Shown one piece after another: positions 1-7,655 of a stretch of DNA of 64,000 nt. The DNA is taken from contig JAFXTO010000010.1 in NCBI GenBank assembly GCA_017535725.1, positions 62,001 through 126,000 on the forward strand. Reading direction: 5' to 3'. This stretch comes from Bacteroidaceae bacterium (GTDB taxonomy: Bacteria; Bacteroidota; Bacteroidia; Bacteroidales; Bacteroidaceae). The notes below the pieces were generated by a model. That model was given only the letters and a program-made list of their open reading frames with translations. It had not been told where the DNA came from and searched no databases. The stretch's first letter is position 1; each line of letters begins with the position of its first letter. The translations under genes were made by a program, and so were the position numbers.

Positions 1-2
1 AT

Positions 3-524
3 ACCTCCAGCGTTCAGGCCCGCGTCATGGAGCGTCAGCAGCCGCCCATCCGTGTCATCTGTCCAGGTCGTGTGTACCGCAACGAAGCAGTCAGCGCCCG
101 TGCCCACTGCTTCTTTCATCAGGTAGAAGGCCTTTATATCGACAAGCACGTTAGCTTCAAGGATTTGAAGCAGGTGCTGCTGCTTTTTGCTCAGGAAATG
201 TTTGGCCCAGAGACGAAGATTCGCTTGCGCCCCAGCTACTTCCCCTTTACCGAGCCTTCGGCTGAGATGGATGTCAGCTGCACCATCTGTGGCGGCAAGG
301 GCTGTTCCATGTGTAAGGGTTCTGGCTGGCTTGAAATCCTTGGCTGTGGTATGGTAGATCCCGCTGTCCTTGATGCCAATGGCATCGATAGCACCCAGTA
401 CACGGGTTATGCTTTCGGAATGGGTATCGAGCGCATCGCCAACCTGAAATATCAGGTGAAGGACTTGCGCTTGTTCTCGGAGAACGATGTGCGTTTCCTC
501 GAAGAGTTCACCGCTGCCAACTGA
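3..524 (+). CDS. pheS: Phenylalanine--tRNA ligase alpha subunit, 3' part
   Basis: C-terminal half of the alpha subunit of phenylalanyl-tRNA synthetase, which with PheT charges tRNA-Phe in the cytoplasm. The gene begins before the window; the first readable codons give [15 protein letters not shown], the class II motif 2 region. Further on are [20 protein letters not shown], a Cys-rich [17 protein letters not shown] segment usual in Bacteroidetes PheS, and motif 3 [16 protein letters not shown] near the end. The stop is followed after only 7 bases by the ATG of the ABC ATPase gene, so the two are probably co-transcribed. Identification is secure; only the N-terminal coiled coil and motif 1 are missing because of the window edge. 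Confidence 0.97.
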   Translation, partial: TSSVQARVMERQQPPIRVICPGRVYRNEAVSARAHCFFHQVEGLYIDKHVSFKDLKQVLLLFAQEMFGPETKIRLRPSYFPFTEPSAEMDVSCTICGGKGCSMCKGSGWLEILGCGMVDPAVLDANGIDSTQYTGYAFGMGIERIANLKYQVKDLRLFSENDVRFLEEFTAAN

Positions 525-531
525 CCTGCTA

Positions 532-1164
532 ATGCTTCACCTACGTTCCGCAACCCTCTCCTTTGGAGAACGGACTCTCTTCAGCGACTTCGAACTGCAT
601 GTGGCTGCAGGGCAGTTCGTAGGACTTTCGGGAGAGAGCGGTTGCGGCAAGACGTCGCTGTTGCGCGCTGTGCTGGGCTTTGTGCCTCTGACGGCGGGCA
701 GTATTGAAGTGTGTGGCAAGCCACTCGATGTACACCACATCGAGGCTATCCGGCGCGAGACCTCCTACGTGCCTCAGGAACTACAGCCGCCTGCTGCTAC
801 GGGAGCCGACCTCATACGCCTCACCCATCAGCTGGAGCACAATATACCGCTCCATGGCGAAAGAATGATTGCTTCGATTCAAAAAGCGTTGGGGCTTGAC
901 CAAAGCCTTGGGGAACTGGATGCGGCTAAACTCTCTGGAGGACAACGCCAGCGAATGCTTATTGCAGCAGCACTCGCCCTGCACAAACCACTGATGCTGC
1001 TTGACGAACCCACCTCGGCACTCGATGAAGAAAGTACCCAGCGAGTGGCGCTGGCATTACTCAGGGCGTGTCATGAGGAGAACCAGGCTGCGCTCGTTGT
1101 CAGCCACGACCCTGTGCTTCTGGCGTTCTGCGACAAAGTAATTGATTTAACTAGGCAATCCTAG
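532..1164 (+). CDS. fetA: ABC transporter ATP-binding protein, FetA (YbbL)-like
   Basis: Small stand-alone ABC ATPase of about 210 residues. Visible motifs: Walker A GESGCGKTSL, Q-loop VPQEL, signature LSGGQRQRM, Walker B LMLLDEPTSALD and a switch His in VVSHD. The upstream GTG at 487 would overlap pheS and adds unrelated residues, so the ATG at 532 is preferred. The matching permease is probably the FetB-like protein at 3341-4123, three genes downstream; in E. coli FetA and FetB form a putative iron exporter. Here aguB and aguA lie between the two halves. The FetA assignment rests mainly on that partner; the ATPase fold itself is certain. Confidence 0.75.
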   Translation: MLHLRSATLSFGERTLFSDFELHVAAGQFVGLSGESGCGKTSLLRAVLGFVPLTAGSIEVCGKPLDVHHIEAIRRETSYVPQELQPPAATGADLIRLTHQLEHNIPLHGERMIASIQKALGLDQSLGELDAAKLSGGQRQRMLIAAALALHKPLMLLDEPTSALDEESTQRVALALLRACHEENQAALVVSHDPVLLAFCDKVIDLTRQS

Positions 1165-1196
1165 GCAGACCTAGGTAGTCCTAGGTAATCCTAAAC
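1150..1196. repeat. Short tandem CCTAGG iteration
   Basis: About four imperfect copies of a unit near TCCTAGGYA with a 10-12 base period. The run starts inside the last codons of the ABC ATPase gene and fills the gap before aguB. It resembles the iterated fillers seen in other gaps of this window. No function is evident. Confidence 0.6.
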
Positions 1197-1209
1197 AACT
1201 TTCAACTCT

Positions 1210-2085
1210 ATGAAACTCGCCCTCATTCAGCAAGTCTGCACGGCTTCCCCCGATGACAACCGTAGCCGTCTCGCCGCTTCTATTGCCGAAGTGGCGGAGC
1301 GCGGCGCACAACTCGTCGTCCTGCAGGAACTGCACAACACGCCTTATTTCTGCCAGACGGAGTCGGTGGATAACTTCGACCTCGCAGAACCTGTTCCCGG
1401 TCCCTCGACCGAGTTCTTCGGTGCGCTGGCCCGTAAGCATGAGCTGGTGCTTGTTACTAGCCTCTTTGAACGTCGTGCTCCGGGACTGTACCACAACACG
1501 GCAGTCGTTTTCGAGCGTGATGGCAGCATCGCAGGCACTTACCGTAAGAACCATATCCCTGACGACCCCGCTTATTATGAGAAGTTCTACTTCACCCCTG
1601 GCGACCTCGGATTCCATCCGATTCAGACTAGTGTGGGACGGTTAGGCGTTCAGGTCTGCTGGGACCAGTGGTACCCCGAGGGTGCCCGCCTCATGGCGTT
1701 AGCCGGTGCTGACCTACTTATCTATCCCACGGCTATCGGTTATGAAAGCAGCGACACCCCAGAGGAACAAGCCCGTCAGCGCCAAGCCTGGCAACTGGTG
1801 CAGCGAGGTCATGCGGTGGCCAATGGACTTCCTGTCGTGGCGGTGAATAGGGTAGGTCATGAATCTGATCCCAGCGGACAGACTCGTGGTATACAGTTCT
1901 GGGGAAGTAGCTTTGTGGCTGGTCCACAGGGCGAACTCCTTGCCGAGGCATCGCCGACCGAACCTGAAAACCTCCTCGTGGATATCGACCTCCAGCGTTC
2001 GGAACAAGTGCGCCGCTGGTGGCCTTTCCTGCGAGACCGTCGCATTGACGCCTACGAAGACCTTACCCTCCGATTCCGCGATTAG
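1210..2085 (+). CDS. aguB: N-carbamoylputrescine amidase
   Basis: Nitrilase-superfamily enzyme that hydrolyses N-carbamoylputrescine to putrescine, CO2 and ammonia, the last step of the agmatine route. The catalytic triad is visible as Glu40 (LQELHNTPYF), Lys113 (YRKNHIPDD) and Cys150 (VQVCWDQWYPE). Length 291 matches the family. The next gene, aguA, makes its substrate, which strongly supports the specific call. The start ATG follows the CCTAGG repeat. No oddities in the coding sequence. Confidence 0.95.
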   Translation: MKLALIQQVCTASPDDNRSRLAASIAEVAERGAQLVVLQELHNTPYFCQTESVDNFDLAEPVPGPSTEFFGALARKHELVLVTSLFERRAPGLYHNTAVVFERDGSIAGTYRKNHIPDDPAYYEKFYFTPGDLGFHPIQTSVGRLGVQVCWDQWYPEGARLMALAGADLLIYPTAIGYESSDTPEEQARQRQAWQLVQRGHAVANGLPVVAVNRVGHESDPSGQTRGIQFWGSSFVAGPQGELLAEASPTEPENLLVDIDLQRSEQVRRWWPFLRDRRIDAYEDLTLRFRD

Positions 2086-2124
2086 TCTCGCCGGGCAGTT
2101 CTATGTCGATAAATCCCACTCTTT

Positions 2125-3339
2125 ATGGCACTCCATTATACTCCCTCCACTCCTACAATCAGCGACCTCACCCTGCATCTCACCATCCCTGACCTTCCGC
2201 GTCAGGAGGAGACCCACTTGCGGAGCACTTTCTTCCCTGCGGAGTGGCATCCGCAGAGTGGCGTACAGCTTACTTGGCCACACGCCAATACCGACTGGGC
2301 AGACCTGCTGCCCGAAGTCGATAACTGCTTTGTACACATAGCCTTTGAAATACTGAATCACGACGAACGCCTGCTAATCGTTACTCCTGAGCCAGACCGC
2401 ATACAGACACTTCTGGCCGAGCGATTGCCTGCCCGGCTGTTGCCTGCGGTATGCTATTTCGAGTGTCCCACGAACGATACTTGGGCTCGTGATCACGCCT
2501 TTCTCACACTCATCTCTCCCGATGGTCCTCTGCTCCTGGACTTCCAGTTCAACGGTTGGGGCAAGAAGTTTCCTGCAGACCTCGACAATCAGATTTGTAG
2601 GAGAATGGCGAATGAGATAAATGAGGTAAATGGGGCTGATGGGGCGAATGGGGCGAATGGGAGTTCGTTGCTTAGGGGTATTTATGAGCCGCACCTCGAC
2701 TTTGTCTTTGAAGGAGGAAGCATAGAGAGTGACGGGTGTGGAACGCTGATGACGACGAGCGAGTGTCTGCTTTCGCCCCACCGCAATCCCGGCCTCACCC
2801 GTGAGCAAATAGAACAACGCCTCCTCCATTACTTCCACGCAGAACGTGTCCTCTGGCTAGACCACGGCTATCTGGCAGGCGATGACACAGATAGTCATAT
2901 TGACACACTTGCCCGCTTCTGTCCTGGCGGAACCATTGCATATATACAATGTACCGACCCTGCGGATGAACACTATGAATCCCTGCGAGCGATGGAAGAA
3001 CAGCTCCGCACCTTCTGTGTGCTCGGTGCCTCTCCAGATGAAGATGCTTCCTATCAGCCCATTCCGCTACCTTTGCCATCTCCTATTTTTGACCCAGATG
3101 ATGGGCACCGCCTTCCTGCCACCTACGCCAACTTCCTCATCCTCAATAGCGCTGTGCTATTGCCCACCTACGGACAGCCCGCGAATGATGACCTCGCTCG
3201 TAGTCAACTCCAGCGTGCCTTCCCCCGCCACGAAATCGTTCCCGTTGACTGCCGTGTCCTCATACGCCAACACGGCTCTCTCCACTGTTCCACCATGCAA
3301 TTCCCCGTCGGAGTCATGGAAGTGAAAAAAGCAAAATAA
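2125..3339 (+). CDS. aguA: Agmatine deiminase
   Basis: Converts agmatine to N-carbamoylputrescine plus ammonia; a guanidino-modifying enzyme of the arginine deiminase fold. Family hallmarks: FFPAEWHPQSGVQLTWPH near the start, TWARDHAF, FEGGSIESDG, the catalytic His in GDDTDSHIDTLARF and the nucleophile Cys388 in HGSLHCSTMQFP near the C terminus. The 404 residues exceed the usual 350-370; much of the excess is a Gly/Asn/Ala-rich insert at residues 160-180 encoded by a short repeat. The gene lies 39 bases after aguB and one base before the FetB-like permease, so an operon is very likely. Confidence 0.95.
   Translation: MALHYTPSTPTISDLTLHLTIPDLPRQEETHLRSTFFPAEWHPQSGVQLTWPHANTDWADLLPEVDNCFVHIAFEILNHDERLLIVTPEPDRIQTLLAERLPARLLPAVCYFECPTNDTWARDHAFLTLISPDGPLLLDFQFNGWGKKFPADLDNQICRRMANEINEVNGADGANGANGSSLLRGIYEPHLDFVFEGGSIESDGCGTLMTTSECLLSPHRNPGLTREQIEQRLLHYFHAERVLWLDHGYLAGDDTDSHIDTLARFCPGGTIAYIQCTDPADEHYESLRAMEEQLRTFCVLGASPDEDASYQPIPLPLPSPIFDPDDGHRLPATYANFLILNSAVLLPTYGQPANDDLARSQLQRAFPRHEIVPVDCRVLIRQHGSLHCSTMQFPVGVMEVKKAK
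2605..2664 (+). repeat. In-frame microsatellite inside aguA
   Basis: Iterated 9-12 base units of the type AATGGGGC, AATGAGRT and GATGGGGC, encoding NEINEVNGADGANGANG. Agmatine deiminases known to me have a short loop here. The reading frame is preserved, so this looks like an expansion or a filler that entered a surface loop. Confidence 0.7.
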
Positions 3340-3340
3340 A

Positions 3341-4123
3341 ATGGACATCTCACTCACCTCGCTGGCTATCGGCCTCCTGCTGTTGCTCATTCCTCTCTAC
3401 TTCCTCTGGAAGCTGCGGACGGATCTTGTCCGTCCCACCCTTGTGGCCGCGCTTCGCATGATTGTCCAGCTCTTCCTCATCAGCATCTATCTGCGCTATC
3501 TCTTTGAGTGGGACTTGCCGTGGCTCAATACCCTCTGGGTGATTATCATGGCCCTCATAGCCACCCACACCACCGCTCAGCGTACAGGGTTGCGCCGCTC
3601 CATTGTTGCCTTGCCCGCCTTTGTCGGCTTTTTGATTGCTGCCCTTGTCGTTGGTTTCTTCTTTCTCCTGTTCGTCTTGCGTCTGGATCAGCCTTTCACC
3701 GCCCGCTACTTTATTCCCATTATGGGCATTCTGATGGGCAACATGCTTGGCGTAAACGTTCTCACCCTCAGTACTTTCTATAGTGGCATTCAGCGTGAGC
3801 AGGCCACCTACTACTACCTCCTCGGCAATGGTGCCACCCGCTTTGAGGCGTGGCTGCCCTTTATGCGTGAAGCAGTCACTAAGAGTTTCACCCCTTGCAT
3901 CGCCAATATGGCGGTCATGGGAATCGTCTCGCTGCCTGGCACCATGATTGGTCAGATTCTGGGTGGTTCTTCGCCCGATGTGGCTGTCAAGTACCAGATG
4001 ATGATTGTCATTATTACCATGTCTTCCTCCATGCTCTCCCTTATCCTCTCCCTTTGGCTTTCCACCCGTCGTGCATTCGATTCCTTTGGCCGCCTTGGAG
4101 AAGTGAATAAATTGAAACATTGA
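3341..4123 (+). CDS. fetB: FetB (YbbM, UPF0014)-family ABC permease
   Basis: Integral membrane protein of 260 residues with about seven hydrophobic segments, beginning SLAIGLLLLLIPLYFLWKL. Family signatures include RPTLVAALRMIVQLFLI, IPIMGILMGNMLG and SLPGTMIGQILGGSSP, typical of UPF0014/FetB proteins. In E. coli FetAB is a putative iron exporter linked to oxidative stress resistance; the substrate here is unknown. The likely ATPase partner is the protein at 532-1164. The start is one base after the aguA stop, indicating translational coupling. It ends just before a TTGAAACGTTGAA iteration that separates it from the cyclophilin gene. Confidence 0.9.
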   Translation: MDISLTSLAIGLLLLLIPLYFLWKLRTDLVRPTLVAALRMIVQLFLISIYLRYLFEWDLPWLNTLWVIIMALIATHTTAQRTGLRRSIVALPAFVGFLIAALVVGFFFLLFVLRLDQPFTARYFIPIMGILMGNMLGVNVLTLSTFYSGIQREQATYYYLLGNGATRFEAWLPFMREAVTKSFTPCIANMAVMGIVSLPGTMIGQILGGSSPDVAVKYQMMIVIITMSSSMLSLILSLWLSTRRAFDSFGRLGEVNKLKH

Positions 4124-4160
4124 AAAGTTGAAACGTTGAATAATTGAAACGTTGAAATAT
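4116..4160. repeat. TTGAAACGTTGAA-type iteration
   Basis: Four or five imperfect copies of a 10-12 base unit near GTTGAAACATTGAAA, starting in the last codons of the permease gene and filling the gap to the cyclophilin ATG. The same unit recurs at 22464-22492 and in reverse orientation at 59395-59465 and 37490-37530, so it is a genome-wide intergenic filler. Confidence 0.7.
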
Positions 4161-4161
4161 T

Positions 4162-4914
4162 ATGTGTCTTCGTCGTGCTTGTCGCTATATTGTAGCGACT
4201 TCCTTCATCCTCCTTTGCTCCCTCCTTTGTGTGAGTCTACTCTTCGATACATCGTCTCTCACTGCAAAACCCAAGCAGAAACCAGCTGTTGTCCGTATGG
4301 AAACCACGGCAGGTCTCATCCGTGTGCAGCTGAGTGACGAGACACCCATCCATCGGGATAACTTCCTCAAGATTGTACGTGATGGAGTCCTCGACAGTAC
4401 CCTCTTCCATCGTGTTATCAAGGATTTCATGATTCAGGGCGGCGATCCTGATAGCCGTGTCCACGCCACCCCTGATGGTCAGTTGCTATCGCCACCACGC
4501 GACAAGCAGCTGGGAGACGGAGATTTGGGCTACACCCTGCCTCCGGAGTTTGACCTTCCTTGGCTCTTCCACGAGCGAGGTGCCTTGGCGGCTGCACGCG
4601 AAGGTGACGATGTGAATCCCGAACAGCGCAGTTCCTCGACCCAGTTCTACATCGTCTATGGACGCTCATGGGGTGAGAATTCTCTTGGTAAGGTACGGGC
4701 TTCGCTCGCCGAAAACGACATTGAGATGACCTACGATATGTGGCAGACTTACCTCATGAAAGGCGGTTCACCTCACCTCGATGGTACCTATACCGTTTTT
4801 GGTCATGTCATCGAAGGGATGAAGGTTGTCAAGAACATCCAGTCGCAGCCCACAGACTCCCTCGACCGTCCCCTCCAAGATGTCATTCTTCTTCGAGCTA
4901 CGGTCGAGAAATAA
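4162..4914 (+). CDS. Peptidyl-prolyl cis-trans isomerase, cyclophilin type, exported
   Basis: Catalyses proline isomerisation during protein folding. An N-terminal hydrophobic segment (YIVATSFILLCSLLCVSLLF) points to export to the periplasm or anchoring in the inner membrane. The cyclophilin domain spans about residues 42-248: VRMETTAGLIRVQL, DSTLFHRVIKDFMIQGGDPD, STQFYIVYGRSW and YTVFGHVIEGMKVV. It has the extended loop between the catalytic and Gln-Phe motifs seen in Bacteroidetes homologues. The gene ends directly against the convergent 5-formyl-THF cyclo-ligase gene (4915) with no room for a terminator between them. Confidence 0.93.
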   Translation: MCLRRACRYIVATSFILLCSLLCVSLLFDTSSLTAKPKQKPAVVRMETTAGLIRVQLSDETPIHRDNFLKIVRDGVLDSTLFHRVIKDFMIQGGDPDSRVHATPDGQLLSPPRDKQLGDGDLGYTLPPEFDLPWLFHERGALAAAREGDDVNPEQRSSSTQFYIVYGRSWGENSLGKVRASLAENDIEMTYDMWQTYLMKGGSPHLDGTYTVFGHVIEGMKVVKNIQSQPTDSLDRPLQDVILLRATVEK

Positions 4915-5445
4915 TCAACAGACGACGCTGTCCATTAAGACGTCGTGAGGTTCTACTGGAATGTCCTTCACAATCTGGAAGTTCCAGCAAAGTCCAATTT
5001 TGTAAGTTCCGACAAGGCGCGGTAGAAGACGATCATAATAACCTCGTCCTCGACCCAGCCGTGCACCGGCAGGTGTGAAGGCTACCCCCGGAATGACTGC
5101 GAGGTCTATGGAAGAGTAATCCGTAAAGACATCACCGACAGGCTCCTGAATATGAAAAGCTCCTTCAACCAAATGCTCCTCACCGCTGTATTCCCTTAGC
5201 TCCAAGTCATAACCAGTCACCGCAGGCAGGATGATACGCTTACCGTGCTGGAAAGTATGACGGATGAGGTTGTCTGTGTTCACCTCATCGGGAAGTGAAT
5301 GGTACAGGAGTATTGTTTCTGCTGCAAGCCATTCTGGTGTACTGAGCAAATTTGCGATGGCCACACGTGACAAGGCTGCCCGCTCCTCTGTGGAGCAAGC
5401 AGCCTTGCGACGTCTGATTTCCTGACGTAATTCTTGCTTAGTCAT
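4915..5445 (-). CDS. 5-formyltetrahydrofolate cyclo-ligase
   Basis: ATP-dependent conversion of 5-formyl-THF to 5,10-methenyl-THF, a folate salvage step. The 176 residues match the family. Motifs: N-terminal KQELRQEIRRRK, YHSLPDEVNTDNLI, LAVIPGVAFTPAGARLGRGRGYYDRLL (nucleotide and folate site; positions about 113-139). It is the last gene of the leftward glnN-crp-dcp-dCMP deaminase-S41 run, 11 bases after the S41 protease. Nothing unusual in the sequence. Confidence 0.95.
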   Translation of the reverse strand: MTKQELRQEIRRRKAACSTEERAALSRVAIANLLSTPEWLAAETILLYHSLPDEVNTDNLIRHTFQHGKRIILPAVTGYDLELREYSGEEHLVEGAFHIQEPVGDVFTDYSSIDLAVIPGVAFTPAGARLGRGRGYYDRLLPRLVGTYKIGLCWNFQIVKDIPVEPHDVLMDSVVC

Positions 5446-5456
5446 TCTTCAATGTG

Positions 5457-7172
5457 TTATGCTGAAAGCCGTGCCAAGCGAACGTGCATGGTTCCTGGAC
5501 GTGCCTCACCAAAGCCTTGCATGGTTTGTGCGACAGCTTTTGCCTCACCTTCGTCCTCCTCGGATGGTAGTTCGGGAACGGATTTGCCCTCCTGCATCAG
5601 TTGCAAGGCACGCTGTACGGCGGGATCATCCTTACTCAGGTATTGCAAGCGCCATGACTGATCCTGTGCGTTGTAGATGATATTGGAAATCAGGCTGCGT
5701 TCAAACAGAGGGGTACTACGTTGAAGCATGAGGTTGCGGCGCTTGAGTCCGTGCTCCTCTCCGTAGCGTGCGAACTTCTCTGGGAGGTTCTGGCGCTTGA
5801 GCCAGTCTGTCATTTCATCTACGTTGTCGAAGCGGTTCAGTTGTTCGCGGTTCTGGTCAGTGTAGAGGAATGCATACTGAATGGTGAGTCCAGACCACTG
5901 GGCTTCCTTGAAGTAGGAGGTATAGAGGGTGGTGTCTTCGGGTACGAAAATATCGGGCATGATACCTCCGCCGCCATAAACGGTTCGTCCGATGCTGGTC
6001 TTGTACTCAGGTCCTTCTTGATGGATGCTGTCGGCCGAGAAGAATTCGCCGCGCTCGTAGCGCATTATCAGGTCGTTCTCGTACTCTTCGCCGTGCCCTT
6101 TCTCGTAGGGTTTCTGGATGCAGCGACCAGAGGGCGTATAGTAGCGTGCAATCGTAAGACGGACAACGCTGCCATCCTTGAACTCAATGGGTTGCTGTAC
6201 CAGTCCCTTGCCGAAGGAGCGCCGTCCGATGATGGTTCCTCGGTCATTGTCCTGTATGGCTCCGGCAAAAATCTCAGAGGCGGAAGCAGAGCCTTCGTCC
6301 ATGAGTACAATCAGTGGCAGCTGCTGGAACGTTCCGCGTCCGTCCGTCCGGTATTCCTCGCGTTCGCTATGGCGTCCCTCTGTATAGACCACCAACTTTC
6401 CAGCCGGAAGGAACTCGTTGACCATCATGATGGCGGTCTGCATGTATCCGCCCCTGTTGCCTCGCAGGTCGATGATGAGGTCTTTCATGCCACTCATATT
6501 CAGCCGTGCCAGTGCAAGCAGCATTTCGGGGTAGGTGTTCTCGCCAAAGCTCTCGATGGAGATGTAACCCGTGTGCTCGTTAAGCATAAAGTAGGAGTCC
6601 ACGCTTTCCACGGGCACGTCTCCTCGTACAACGGTGATGGACAGCGGTTCCTTGTGTCCGTGGCGATGGATGGTAAGCTTCACCTTGGAATTCTTGGGTC
6701 CGCGTAGCCGCTTCATGATTTCGCGGTTCTCCATACCTATGAGGCTGCTGTCATCAGCAGCCACGATGCGGTCGCCAGCCAGGACACCCACTTTCTCCGA
6801 GGGGCCACCCTTGATGACATTCATCACGTTGACCGTATCTTTCTGAACGGTGAACCGTACTCCAATTCCCGAGAAGCTGCCTCGCAGTTCCTCCGTTGTC
6901 TCCTCCGCTTCGGAGGCCGGGATGTAGCTGGAGTGGGGGTCCAACTCCGAGAGCAAGGCTGGCATCGCATTCTCAACCAGGTCATTGACGTTGACCGTAT
7001 CGACGTAGTTGTTGTCGATGATTTGCAGAAGGTAGTTCAGCTTGTTGCTACCCGTGTTGATGATGTTCAGGCGGTTGCCTGAGAAGTGGCTGGCGTAGAA
7101 AGTGCCAATCAGGATTCCTATGATGACAGCGACGGCCAGCAGAAGGGGGACGAGGCGTGATTTGGTGTTCAT
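5457..7172 (-). CDS. S41-family C-terminal processing protease with PDZ domain
   Basis: Periplasmic serine protease of the CtpA/Prc family that trims or degrades exported proteins from the C terminus. Order: membrane anchor or signal segment at residues 8-27 (VPLLLAVAVIIGILIGTFYA), S41 N-terminal helices, PDZ domain about 100-185 (GIGVRFTVQ, VIKGGPSEKVGVLAGDRIVAADD), then the protease core with DLRGNRGGY, the nucleophile region SASASE at 295-300 and the general base Lys322 in RSFGKGLVQQ. A C-terminal helical extension follows. The start is 57 bases after the dCMP deaminase stop. Cytoplasmic neighbours in the operon give no hint of its substrate. Confidence 0.95.
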   Translation of the reverse strand: MNTKSRLVPLLLAVAVIIGILIGTFYASHFSGNRLNIINTGSNKLNYLLQIIDNNYVDTVNVNDLVENAMPALLSELDPHSSYIPASEAEETTEELRGSFSGIGVRFTVQKDTVNVMNVIKGGPSEKVGVLAGDRIVAADDSSLIGMENREIMKRLRGPKNSKVKLTIHRHGHKEPLSITVVRGDVPVESVDSYFMLNEHTGYISIESFGENTYPEMLLALARLNMSGMKDLIIDLRGNRGGYMQTAIMMVNEFLPAGKLVVYTEGRHSEREEYRTDGRGTFQQLPLIVLMDEGSASASEIFAGAIQDNDRGTIIGRRSFGKGLVQQPIEFKDGSVVRLTIARYYTPSGRCIQKPYEKGHGEEYENDLIMRYERGEFFSADSIHQEGPEYKTSIGRTVYGGGGIMPDIFVPEDTTLYTSYFKEAQWSGLTIQYAFLYTDQNREQLNRFDNVDEMTDWLKRQNLPEKFARYGEEHGLKRRNLMLQRSTPLFERSLISNIIYNAQDQSWRLQYLSKDDPAVQRALQLMQEGKSVPELPSEEDEGEAKAVAQTMQGFGEARPGTMHVRLARLSA

Positions 7173-7229
7173 CTGAAAATGAAAAGTGATAGAATGAAAA
7201 TAGAATTACCTGTACGTTAACCGTGTGCA

Positions 7230-7655
7230 TCACTCGAATCCCTCGATGGGAAGGTGCTCCACCTGGATTCCAGCCCGGCGCAGGAGATCTACTCCGTCCG
7301 TAAGGCGGTATTCACGAGCGTAGATAACGCGGCGAATTCCTGCCTGAATGATGAGCTTGGAACACTCAATGCAGGGGGAGTCCGTGACATAGAGTGTGGC
7401 ACCCTCGGAGTTGTTGCCAGAGCGTGCAATCTTGGTGATGGCATTTGCCTCGGCGTGGAGGACATAAGGCTTGGTGACTCCGTCTTCCTCGCAGATATTC
7501 TCGAATCCTGAGGGGGTGCCGTTGTAGCCGTCGCTGATAATCATTTTGTTCTTTACGACGAGAGCTCCCACCTGACGGCGTATGCAGTAGCTGTTCTCGC
7601 TCCAGATGCGCGCCATGCGCAGGTAGCGAAGGTCGAGTTTATTATTTGATTCCAT
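7230..7655 (-). CDS. dCMP deaminase family protein (ComEB-like)
   Basis: Zinc-dependent deaminase, expected to convert dCMP to dUMP for thymidylate synthesis. Zinc and catalytic motifs: HAEANAI (His and proton-shuttle Glu) and PCIECSKLII. About 142 residues from MESNNKLDLRYLRMA, the usual N terminus; an ATG six codons upstream (7673) is less likely. With the chosen start the ATG overlaps the end of the M3 peptidase gene by 14 bases (ATGGAATCAAATAA), which implies translational coupling. An RNA-editing or other nucleotide deaminase role is less likely because the YNGTPSGF motif is typical of dCMP deaminases. Confidence 0.93.
   Translation of the reverse strand: MESNNKLDLRYLRMARIWSENSYCIRRQVGALVVKNKMIISDGYNGTPSGFENICEEDGVTKPYVLHAEANAITKIARSGNNSEGATLYVTDSPCIECSKLIIQAGIRRVIYAREYRLTDGVDLLRRAGIQVEHLPIEGFE

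Noticed and set aside
487-531. GTG at 487 as start of the ABC ATPase
   Set aside because: It overlaps pheS by 38 bases and adds residues unlike any ABC N terminus; ATG at 532 gives the normal LHLRSATLSFG start.
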